Origin: Akkermansia muciniphila
GTDB taxonomy: Bacteria > Verrucomicrobiota > Verrucomicrobiia > Verrucomicrobiales > Akkermansiaceae
DNA: 64,000 nucleotides
Direction: 5' to 3'
Assembly: GCA_947624785.1 (NCBI GenBank)
Contig: CANQLV010000003.1
Location: 219,063-283,062 of the forward strand
The translations under genes were made by a program, and so were the position numbers. Below the pieces are notes generated by a model. The model was not told the origin of the DNA. It worked only from the letters and a program-made list of their open reading frames with translations, and made no database searches. Of this stretch, positions 29,166 to 36,410 are shown in pieces. How positions within the stretch are numbered: position 1 is the first letter of the stretch; each line of letters opens with the position of its first letter.

Positions 29166-29821
29166 AGCCCAAGTTTGCCCTTTATTTCCGTATGTTCTTT
29201 CCATGCGGCTAACACTTGCCTCACTCCATTGATAAATAAATCTAGATTATCACTATATTTGCGGTAATATGTTAACAAAGTAGTTTTGCCAATTTTGGCG
29301 GATATGTAGTAACCATTTTTAACCTTATTGATTCGATTGAAATTTTCCCAATTAAGAGTCGTTTTTACAAACGGCTTGTCATCAATAAATTCTACATTAA
29401 ATAATTCATTTAACACAATATACAAATCTTTATTACCGCTAAATTCTGTTTTCATCTCATCTATGTCTGCAAGAAGATAACTAATAAACTTGTGTACCTC
29501 GGAAAAGAAATCTACATATTTGTCCATTTGCTTGCGCAAGTAGTTCCATGAGTAATCGAAGTCAGCATTTAATGATAAAAAAAACGTATAACCAAACAAA
29601 AGTCCATCTCCTTCTATATAGGATTCAATTGCTTCTTTTATTTTTTCCATGTTATCTTTCTTAAAGACGTACGTAGGAAGTTTCATGTCAAAGATAGCTT
29701 GGAGAACCTTTAGCTTATGCCTAAAGTCTCGAGGAGCTTTCTCTCCTTCAGGAGTATCCTTTACACACTTTTCCGGAATTGTCTGTATGTCCTCAAACAA
29801 TTCAACTTTTGTATATAACAT
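29162..29821 (-). CDS. Protein of unknown function in the RT operon
   Basis: Not recognised. It is a 219-residue, mainly helical, Lys- and Asp-rich soluble protein without signal peptide or membrane segment. Aromatic-rich stretches (YTFFLSLNADFDYSWNYLRK) and a C-terminal part with KVKNGYYISAKIGKTTLLTYYRKY are visible; GKTTLL lacks the GxxxxGK context of a P-loop, so ATP binding is not claimed. It begins 21 bases after the primase stop and its stop overlaps the ATG of the RT gene, so it is a fixed part of the cassette and may be an accessory or regulatory subunit. Confidence 0.75.
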   Translation of the reverse strand: MLYTKVELFEDIQTIPEKCVKDTPEGEKAPRDFRHKLKVLQAIFDMKLPTYVFKKDNMEKIKEAIESYIEGDGLLFGYTFFLSLNADFDYSWNYLRKQMDKYVDFFSEVHKFISYLLADIDEMKTEFSGNKDLYIVLNELFNVEFIDDKPFVKTTLNWENFNRINKVKNGYYISAKIGKTTLLTYYRKYSDNLDLFINGVRQVLAAWKEHTEIKGKLGL

Positions 29822-29842
29822 AATTTTTTGTACTTTTATTAT

Positions 29843-30895
29843 TCAACCTTCTTGTCTTGCATGCGTCGTTATATAATATTCACTGTAATCTTTTACTTCT
29901 TCGGGCAGCTGTTCCTCTTTGAGCATCGCATAGTGATTAATAAAAAATCTTCTAAGATTAACATACGCTTCCCTTCCTGCCTTGTCTCGGTCTGGATACA
30001 TGTGCAGTTTGTAAGTTTTCAACTTGATCAAATCAAATTGTGGCAATATCCTTGCACCCGGTATTGCCACAGCTTTTTTCCCAGTTGAAAGCAATGCCAA
30101 GCAGTCGGTTACACCCTCACTGATGTACAAATCCTCGCCAAACTTCATCGTATTCAAGACAGGCAAATTAAACAACCTTGTCTTCTGTGCTGATATAAAC
30201 TGAAAACGCGGAGCGTCCTTCTGTGTACCTAAGTATCGTGACTGCATTCCTATTAAATCAGTTCTTTCATCGTAGTAAGGGAATATCAAGCAAGGTGTGA
30301 ATAAACAGAAGTATAACTTTCCGTTGGTGGTAGTTATAAAGCCACTATCTTGCAAGGTATTTGAATCGAAAACCTCGACTATCTTCTCAACTAACAATTT
30401 GGAATCGTCGATAGATACGATATTCAATTGTTTTATTACCTCATCATTGAGGAATCGCTTCCCAAACAGAAACTCCTTTCCTTTCTCAGTGAGTGAATTA
30501 TTATCCAGGATCCACTGAGCTACATTCTTTGAAAATGGTTTCTCTGTATTTTCTGACTTTAATTTCTTTTTGATACGGACTTCCTTTATGCTGTACTTAG
30601 CATGAGAATAATTTTCAATAGGAATTCCGAACTTTTTACATAGCCACTGACACGCTTCTACAAAGTTAAATTCCGTGCATTCAGTCACAAAATCTATGGC
30701 ACTCCCACTTTTGTTGCAGACAAAACAATTCCACCTCTCCCTATTGTTACCAAAGAACGATAAACTTGGGTGATGGTCTTCGTGCATAAAGCATAAGGCC
30801 TTATGCTTTCTCACTTCAATGCCTAACTGCTTTGCCACACTCTCGCAAGAGAGCATACGCAAACGGGATATAGTTTCTTGTGATATTCTTGCCAT
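29843..30895 (-). CDS. CHC2 zinc-finger / TOPRIM primase-like protein
   Basis: A 350-residue DnaG-like protein. The N-terminal CHC2 zinc site is visible as Cys35, His38 (CFMHEDHHPSLSFF), Cys57 and Cys60 (WNCFVCNKSG). The TOPRIM domain shows Glu260 in LYISEGVTDCLAL and Asp302-x-Asp304 in YPDRDKAGREA, the metal-binding residues. The C-terminal helicase-interaction domain of chromosomal DnaG is absent, as in primases of plasmids, phages and conjugative elements. It is the first gene of the operon, AT-rich, and could prime DNA for the reverse transcriptase or be a nucleotide-transferring effector. Which of these it does cannot be read from sequence. Confidence 0.85.
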   Translation of the reverse strand: MARISQETISRLRMLSCESVAKQLGIEVRKHKALCFMHEDHHPSLSFFGNNRERWNCFVCNKSGSAIDFVTECTEFNFVEACQWLCKKFGIPIENYSHAKYSIKEVRIKKKLKSENTEKPFSKNVAQWILDNNSLTEKGKEFLFGKRFLNDEVIKQLNIVSIDDSKLLVEKIVEVFDSNTLQDSGFITTTNGKLYFCLFTPCLIFPYYDERTDLIGMQSRYLGTQKDAPRFQFISAQKTRLFNLPVLNTMKFGEDLYISEGVTDCLALLSTGKKAVAIPGARILPQFDLIKLKTYKLHMYPDRDKAGREAYVNLRRFFINHYAMLKEEQLPEEVKDYSEYYITTHARQEG

Positions 30896-30922
30896 ATAAA
30901 AACTGAAATTTTACATGATTAT

Positions 30923-31180
30923 CTATTTACATTCAATCCAGTAAATATCTCAAATGGTGGATAAATTCTTGGCTGACAAAATTTCCTCATAGCTTCAGTG
31001 ATTCACACGGATTTCCTAGAATCGTCCTGCCAATGATTCTGACAATTCCTTTTCTAATAGTACGCGACTACTACCAAGAAGCAAGACTTTGATATTAGGG
31101 TCATGCAATGTATCTTCATTTCACTCTTTTTTACGATTTTGCTCCAGTTGATTATCTCCTGTATCTCATCAATAATGGAA
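30923..31180 (-). pseudogene. Decayed AAA ATPase (DUF4143 type)
   Basis: Fragments of one protein can be read on the minus strand in more than one frame. IDEIQEIINWSKIVKK (31173 leftwards; Walker B region) is followed after a frameshift by DPNIKVLLLGSSRVLL and KELSESLAGRF (31102-31019). A TAG stands after AGRF, then EIRVNH, a TGA where the family has Trp, and SYEEIL. This order (DEIQ, W, KVLLLGSS, LxESLAGRFE, HWSxxE) is that of AAA ATPases with a DUF4143 C terminus common in gut bacteria. Walker A is not found. It lies directly upstream of the primase gene and is dead. Confidence 0.7.
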
Positions 31181-31608
31181 ATAGTACTTTCCAACCATTA
31201 CTACCTTTCAAACTAGAACTGCCTCTCTACAATTGGAAATCTGAGCACTTCTGGCAACCGGAACTATCATTCAGCACTTTGTATTTGATAGTAAACATTC
31301 CACAAAACGGCTAAAAGAAAGCAGTGCATTATGTACAGGAAGACAATGATTACTGAAAAATTGCATTTGTTCCTCATATTGTATATTTACAATTTTTATA
31401 CTGATTAAACTAATTGTTACTGATTATCAGTGATGTAAATATGTTACTTGGAAAGTAGAGGGATACTTCCATCAACAGGTTTCTCCCAGATCCGGAATCT
31501 TTTTTTCACCATTTTATGGAAAGGAGGCAATCACTCAAAAACTTTTTGCAAATATTTTACAATGATTCCATATTTTAATTAGCTATTAGTGTTATGTCCT
31601 TACAATAA

Positions 31609-31917
31609 TTACCTTTTATTTTTCCTTCTCACGCTAATTTTGGTCTAGGCCACCATTTATTTTTACTCACAAGGGTCCAGAGATTCGGGCTCGTAAACAC
31701 CGAGAATACTGAAAAGGAAATCCCAACTTATGTTGGGCACTACGACAGAATGAAAGCACAAGAATGGAGATTACGATGTATCTGCAACAATTTGCTAATA
31801 CTGAAAAAGCATGAAAACAACTTGCAGTGGTATCTGAGTGGGAAAGTCCTCAATCTTAACAATTATCTCTATGATTTCAAAGATATCGCTACCAATCCGA
31901 AAAACACAGAACGTTGA
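31609..31917 (+). pseudogene. Open-frame remnant, identity unknown
   Basis: A frame without stop runs from 31609 to the TGA at 31915. The only internal ATG (31750) leaves 55 residues (MKAQEWRLRCICNNLLILKK onward). The product looks protein-like (PTYVGHYDRMKAQEWR, LQWYLSGKVLNLNNYLYDFK) but I cannot name it. It may be a gene remnant or a small gene. The surrounding 31181-31608 shows no feature I can support. Confidence 0.3.
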
Positions 31918-32099
31918 TGGGAGGGATATATGCCCAGGGGCTCTGTTCTTCCAGCTAAGAAAGCAACTCTCTCTTCATCAGCAATAAGCACTTTACGCAA
32001 GACGATTTTTCCCTGCAGTTCGGCACAGCCCTCGTTCATTTTTAAAGAACGGCGACGTGGAGGGCCTTTTCATTGCTCCTACATCAGGCCCCCGGCTAT

Positions 32100-32304
32100 T
32101 CCATGACCTTCTGGGTAATTAAAGTTGACGACGCTATCGAAATCCCTGTACATCACGGACTCCGACAACGGACAAGGAATGAAAAAACGAGATGCTTATT
32201 ATGATGAAACAAATGAGAACCTGCACCTAAGAAGCCTGAACTACTATGGACCAACGATAACGCCTTGCCTCTGCCCTTTTACAATATTCCAGAGTCCTCC
32301 GTGA
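32100..32304 (+). pseudogene. Frameshifted gene remnant next to the island border
   Basis: Protein-like segments appear in shifting frames: NGDVEGLFIAP at about 32050, GYSMTFWVIKVDDAIEIP at about 32095-32150, then SLYITDSDNGQGMKKRDAYY in another frame from 32125 to the TGA at 32302. The FWVIK and LHLRSL patterns recall laminin-G-like beta sandwiches, but this is only an impression. GC is closer to the host than to the island, so it is probably a broken resident gene at the insertion scar. Confidence 0.35.
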
Positions 32305-32376
32305 CAAGTCTCAGCGCCATTGCTCTTTTGCCGCAGATGCCGCACTCCTAACGACTCATGGAAACATTCCCACCTG

Positions 32377-33030
32377 TTAGATTTCTGGTTCTTCAGGCGG
32401 AGAGTCGGCATCCGAGGTGAATAATGGAATGTAGGAAGGCAGGTTCCAGTTCCAGCGGATGGCCGCCAGGCGCACGGAGAGCGTGACCACGAAGCCCGTC
32501 ACGAAGCAGGTGGAGGAGTCAATCCCGAAGTAGTAAAGCACCGCGTACGCCACGCCTCCCAGGAGGGCCGCGGTGGCGTACAGTTCCCCGGGGCGGAACA
32601 CGTAGGGAACGTTTCCGGTGAGCACGTCGCGCAGCAGGCCGCCCGCCACGCCGGTGCAGATGCCCATCATCACGGAAACGGTGGGCGTATAGCCGTGCAG
32701 GTAGGATTTTTCCGTGCCGATCATGCCGAAGAGGGCCAGCACGATGGCGTCCGCCACGCGGATGGTGCCCATGGGCGGCGGGTATTTCTGGGCCACGTAA
32801 AAGGTTCCCAGGCTGGTGACGACGGCGGCCAGGACAAAGATTTCCCCGGAGGGCAGCGTCCAGTACACCGGAATATCCAGCAGAAGGTCGCGCACGGTCC
32901 CTCCGCCCAGGGCCGCCAGGGTGCCGCAGACAATCACGCCGAACAAGTCCATTTTCACCCGTGAAGAAGCAATGGATCCCGCCAGGGCTCCAATGATCGT
33001 GCTCATGATTTCACAGATGGAGAGGAACAT
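32377..33030 (-). CDS. UPF0126 / TRIC-type membrane protein
   Basis: A 217-residue inner-membrane protein of the YadS/YicG (UPF0126) family, related by fold to trimeric cation channels. It holds two repeats of three transmembrane helices, each with the glycine signature: GGGTVRDLLLDIPVYW in the first and GGLLRDVLTGNVPYVF in the second. About seven hydrophobic segments are present in all. The ATG at 33030 starts just before the first helix; the open frame continues upstream but overlaps the MBL gene. Prokaryotic members have been reported as potassium-permeable; here this is inferred. The C-terminal tail is acidic. Confidence 0.88.
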   Translation of the reverse strand: MFLSICEIMSTIIGALAGSIASSRVKMDLFGVIVCGTLAALGGGTVRDLLLDIPVYWTLPSGEIFVLAAVVTSLGTFYVAQKYPPPMGTIRVADAIVLALFGMIGTEKSYLHGYTPTVSVMMGICTGVAGGLLRDVLTGNVPYVFRPGELYATAALLGGVAYAVLYYFGIDSSTCFVTGFVVTLSVRLAAIRWNWNLPSYIPLFTSDADSPPEEPEI

Positions 33031-33058
33031 GGCGGCAGGAGGAAGGAAAGAGGCGGAT

Positions 33059-33838
33059 TCAGCAAACCCGTATCCACGGCAGGCAGGAGTCCTGGCTGGC
33101 GCAGAACAGGGAGGTGGAAGCCAGCCCCATGTCATGCAGGGTAGCACGCATCAGGCTTTCTGCCAATTCCGGAGAATTGCTTTCTGCGCTCAGGTGGGCC
33201 AGCACCACGTTTTTCAGGGCGCCATGGGCGATGCGCCTGAGCAGGTCGCAGGCCTGTTCGTTGGACAGGTGCCCGTGCGTGGAGGCAATGCGCTGCTTCA
33301 GCGGCCAGGGCCGCCTGGGGGTGGCCGCCAGCATGTCCGGATCATAGTTTGATTCCACTACCAGGCTGTCCACCATGGAGAGGTATTCCGCCACGCAGCC
33401 GGGAGCCTGCCCCGTATCGGAAATGAAGCCCAGGCTGGACCGTTCCGTTTCAAACTTGAATCCCACCGGGTCCACGGCGTCATGGTAGGTGGCAAAGGGG
33501 GTGATGACGATATCCCCTATTTTAAAGGATTGCCCTTTTTCAAAGTAGGCCCAGGGGGCTTCCGGCGCCTTTTCCTGAACGCACATGGCCGTATGGCGGG
33601 TGGCATAAACGCGCACGGTGTATTTCCTGGTGAACTGGTGCACGCCCTTCATGTGGTCCGTGTGTTCATGGGTGAGCAGAATGGCGTCCAGCTCATCCGG
33701 GTCCACGCCGGCGGATTTCATTTTATCCCGCAGCCTGGCGGCGCTGAACCCGGCATCCACCAGCAGGACGGTTTCCCCCGCCTTGACGATGGTGGCATTT
33801 CCTCCGCTGCCGCTGCCCAACACGCAAAACTGCATCAT
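33059..33838 (-). CDS. MBL-fold metallo-hydrolase (YycJ/WalJ-like)
   Basis: A 259-residue metallo-beta-lactamase-fold enzyme. It has GSGSGGNATIV at the N terminus, LVDAGFSA, the dinuclear-metal motif THEHTDH (about residues 56-62), a HDAVDPVGF block, ISDTG and a late AHLSAESN. This is the YycJ/WalJ type, whose members act on nucleic acid or in processes linked to cell wall and DNA replication; the substrate here is not known. It is divergent from mraZ and lies 28 bases before the UPF0126 gene, which suggests cotranscription. Confidence 0.87.
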   Translation of the reverse strand: MMQFCVLGSGSGGNATIVKAGETVLLVDAGFSAARLRDKMKSAGVDPDELDAILLTHEHTDHMKGVHQFTRKYTVRVYATRHTAMCVQEKAPEAPWAYFEKGQSFKIGDIVITPFATYHDAVDPVGFKFETERSSLGFISDTGQAPGCVAEYLSMVDSLVVESNYDPDMLAATPRRPWPLKQRIASTHGHLSNEQACDLLRRIAHGALKNVVLAHLSAESNSPELAESLMRATLHDMGLASTSLFCASQDSCLPWIRVC

Positions 33839-33937
33839 GCGCGGAATATAATACCGGTCCCGGAGCGGCGCAAGAGCGGATCAATGCTTTTTTTCACGAC
33901 ATGAACACAAGAAAAAATACTTTTTTCCAGTACGGGG

Positions 33938-33983
33938 TTGACATTTCAGGTGCATTAAAGTGTATTGAAGTCACTACGTAGTG
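33938..33983 (+). promoter_or_regulatory. Promoter and operator region of the dcw cluster
   Basis: TTGACA (33938-33943), 17 bases, then TGTATT (33961-33966) form a sigma70-like promoter. AAAGTGT (33957-33963) resembles the AAAGTG boxes bound by MraZ in some bacteria, with a related TAGTGTA at 33979-33985. A perfect 12-base palindrome CACTACGTAGTG (33972-33983) sits at the expected start site, just before the mraZ ATG. Autoregulation by MraZ is inferred. Confidence 0.6.
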
Positions 33984-33995
33984 TACTTGCATGCG

Positions 33996-34451
33996 ATGAG
34001 CAGTGTATCAGACAACCTTTTTGGTGCATACACGCACAAGCTGGACCCCAAAAACCGGATTGCGATTCCGGCCGAATGGAGGCCTACCGAAGGCTGCGCC
34101 CTGCTCCTGCTATCCGGCCGGCGCCTTGAATTGCCGACCGTTAAAGCCTATACGCGGGAAAAATTCCAGCAACTCATTGACAAGATAGAGGCCACGCCCG
34201 GCTACACGGAAGCGCAGATCGACCTGTTCATCGGCAGATTATACGCCAACTGCGTGGAGGCCATCATCAACGCCCAGGGCAAATTGCTGATACCCAAACA
34301 AATGTGCGAACACGCACAGCTTAGTTCCTCCGTCCGGCTCGCCGCGCGGAGAGGATATTTCGAATTATGGGAACCCTCTCTCTATGAAGAAGTTTCCCGG
34401 CGTGAAAACGCCAATATTTCCGATATCAACCAATCCTACGGCATTCTCTGA
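33996..34451 (+). CDS. mraZ: Transcriptional regulator MraZ
   Basis: DNA-binding protein of the AbrB-like double-psi-barrel fold that commonly represses its own dcw operon. The 151-residue product has two MraZ repeats: LFGAYTHKLDPKNRIAIPAEWR and CVEAIINAQGKLLIPKQM. The ATG at 33996 is used; a GTG five codons upstream lies inside the palindromic operator and near the predicted transcription start. It is the first gene of the cluster and ends 9 bases before rsmH. Confidence 0.93.
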   Translation: MSSVSDNLFGAYTHKLDPKNRIAIPAEWRPTEGCALLLLSGRRLELPTVKAYTREKFQQLIDKIEATPGYTEAQIDLFIGRLYANCVEAIINAQGKLLIPKQMCEHAQLSSSVRLAARRGYFELWEPSLYEEVSRRENANISDINQSYGIL

Positions 34452-34460
34452 TCTCCCTTC

Positions 34461-36026
34461 ATGCCCCCAGACCCTACCATTCCGCCCACGCATCAGGCCC
34501 ATCCCTACGCAACGCTTGCGCTGCGCCCGGGCTGGCTTGTTTCCGGCCTGGGCGTCGGCGCCAGAACCGGGCTGAATGCGGAGGTTACGGCTTATTCCAT
34601 TGTTTTCTGGGGGCACGACGCCCTTCCGGTGCAGGACATGGTCGCCTGGCAGCAGGAGAAGGCGCGCATCACCGCGGAGATGTCCCTGGCGGGACAGAAG
34701 GGCGCCTACGGCAAATTGGGCGTATTGTCCTCCAGCCTGAACCGGGCTTTTGACAGCCATGTTGAGCTTTCTTTACGCGCGGGCGCGGGTACGCATGTCC
34801 GCACGGAGGAGGCGCAGGCCCTGGCAAACGCCCTTGCGGCGGAAACGTCCTGCCGCGTGCTGGCATGGAGCATCTGCCGCAACCATGTGCACGTGATTGC
34901 GGAGCTGACGGAGGAGAAGGGGGTGGACGAGCTGGTCTGCTCCTGGAAGGCGCTTGCCCCCTCCATGAATTGGGAAGGCGTGTACCACACGGAAGCCCTG
35001 AAGGCTCCGGAAGCCGGAGCCAAAGTGGACGCCCTGGTTTCCGAACTGGGGGATGACGCCGTTTCCGCCTCCGCTGACGCGGAAACGGACGGAGCCGTTT
35101 CCGGCAACGGTTTCAACCACGTTACGGTTCTGCTGCATGAGACGGTGGACATGCTGGCGGCAGGCCCCGGCAAACTGATCGTGGACTGCACGCTCGGCGG
35201 CGGCGGCCATACGGAACTTCTTCTGGAACAGGGCGCTACCGTCTGGGGCATTGACCGCGACCCGGACGCCCGCCGCGCCGCCACGCTGAAGCTGGCCCGC
35301 TTCGGCTCCCGCTTCAAGGTGCTCGCTGGCAATTTCCAGGATGTGGAAAGCATCCTCGCCCAGCAGGGAGTTTCCCGGGTGGACGGCCTTCTGGCGGATC
35401 TCGGCGTTTCCTCCCACCAGCTTGACACCGCCTCCCGCGGCTTTTCCTTCCGGGAAGACGGCCCGCTGGACATGCGCATGGACACCCGCGCCGCCTTTTC
35501 CGCCCGCAACCTGGTGAACGAGGCCCCGGAAGAAGAGATCGCGGACATTCTCTGGCAGTTCGGAGAGGAACGGGCTTCCCGCGCCATCGCCCGCGCCATC
35601 GTGAAAGCGCGTTCCCAGGCCCCAATCACCACCACCGCCCAGCTCGCCCGCGTGGTGGAATCCGTCCTTCCGCGCAAGGGGAGGCAGCATCCCGGCACCC
35701 GCACGTTCCAGGCTTTGAGAATCGCCGTCAACGGGGAGCTGGACGCGCTGGACGCGCTGCTGGATTCCTCCGTGCGCCTGCTGGGCAAGGGGGGCCGCAT
35801 GGCCGTCATCACCTTCCATAGCCTGGAAGACCGCAGGGCCAAGCAGTTTTTCGACCTCCGGAGCCGTCCGGAAATCGACCGCCCGGAATGGCCGGCTCCA
35901 CGCCCCAACCCGGATTACTGCTTCCGCCTGCTTTCCCGCAAGCCCGTCACTGCGGGAGAAGAAGAACTTTCAACCAACCCCCGTTCCCGCAGCGCCAAGT
36001 TGCGCGGCGTGGAAAAAATCATCTGA
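34461..36026 (+). CDS. rsmH: RsmH 16S rRNA methyltransferase with N-terminal RAYT/Y1-transposase-like domain
   Basis: The C-terminal part (from about residue 218, FNHVTVLLHETVDML) is a normal RsmH, which N4-methylates C1402 of 16S rRNA: DCTLGGGGHTELLL, GIDRDPDA, ADLGVSSHQLD, RGFSFREDGPLDMRM, HPGTRTFQALRIAVN and TFHSLEDR are all present. The first 215 residues are extra. They contain DALPVQDMVAWQQEK, an Ala-rich stretch and VLAWSICRNHVHVIAEL followed by SWKALAPSMNW, matching the order of the IS200/REP-associated transposase domain (AWxxMPNHVHxL with its HxH metal site). There is no internal start near residue 215 that is clearly better, and the ATG is only 9 bases after mraZ, so a true fusion is likely. 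Catalytic competence of the N domain is uncertain. Confidence 0.9.
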   Translation: MPPDPTIPPTHQAHPYATLALRPGWLVSGLGVGARTGLNAEVTAYSIVFWGHDALPVQDMVAWQQEKARITAEMSLAGQKGAYGKLGVLSSSLNRAFDSHVELSLRAGAGTHVRTEEAQALANALAAETSCRVLAWSICRNHVHVIAELTEEKGVDELVCSWKALAPSMNWEGVYHTEALKAPEAGAKVDALVSELGDDAVSASADAETDGAVSGNGFNHVTVLLHETVDMLAAGPGKLIVDCTLGGGGHTELLLEQGATVWGIDRDPDARRAATLKLARFGSRFKVLAGNFQDVESILAQQGVSRVDGLLADLGVSSHQLDTASRGFSFREDGPLDMRMDTRAAFSARNLVNEAPEEEIADILWQFGEERASRAIARAIVKARSQAPITTTAQLARVVESVLPRKGRQHPGTRTFQALRIAVNGELDALDALLDSSVRLLGKGGRMAVITFHSLEDRRAKQFFDLRSRPEIDRPEWPAPRPNPDYCFRLLSRKPVTAGEEELSTNPRSRSAKLRGVEKII

Positions 36027-36049
36027 CCCATCTCTCCTTCGCCACCGCC

Positions 36050-36394
36050 ATGAAAAGATTCAAACAGCGTTTCACCGGCCACCAGATCAGCGTGAGCATG
36101 ATCATGTGGCTCATTGCCTTCGCCTCCCTCACCTGCGGGGCGGGCATCACTTATGCCGTGCTGAAAAACGACCAGGTCCAGGTCGCGCGCGACATCAAGC
36201 AAATGAACGAGGAGATCGCTTCCTGCGAACTCACGAAGGAATATTACCGTTCCAAGACTTCCTCCCTGACCAGCCGCTGGGCCATCCGCGACAGGCTGGC
36301 CCAGGACAAGTCCAACCTTCAGCCTATCGAGCCCTCAGCCGTAGAATACATTTCTTCCGAAAACGCCTCCCGCATTGCCGCGGCAGGCAATTAA
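36050..36394 (+). CDS. ftsL: Cell division protein FtsL-like
   Basis: A 114-residue bitopic membrane protein in the position of ftsL. It has a short basic cytoplasmic tail (MKRFKQRFTGHQ), one transmembrane helix (SMIMWLIAFASLTCGAGITYAVL) and a periplasmic coiled coil (QVARDIKQMNEEIASCELTKEYYRSK). FtsL sequences are poorly conserved, so the call rests on topology, size and location between rsmH and ftsI. The ATG at 36050 is 23 bases after rsmH; a longer frame that overlaps rsmH is not used. Confidence 0.75.
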   Translation: MKRFKQRFTGHQISVSMIMWLIAFASLTCGAGITYAVLKNDQVQVARDIKQMNEEIASCELTKEYYRSKTSSLTSRWAIRDRLAQDKSNLQPIEPSAVEYISSENASRIAAAGN

Positions 36395-36410
36395 ATGCGC
36401 CGAGCCGTTC

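Noticed and set aside
29162..29821. P-loop ATPase in the middle gene of the RT operon (GKTTLL)
   Set aside because: The string lacks the preceding GxxxxG context and no Walker B follows.
32695..32964. Plus-strand frames opposite the UPF0126 gene
   Set aside because: Antisense shadows of a well-supported membrane protein.
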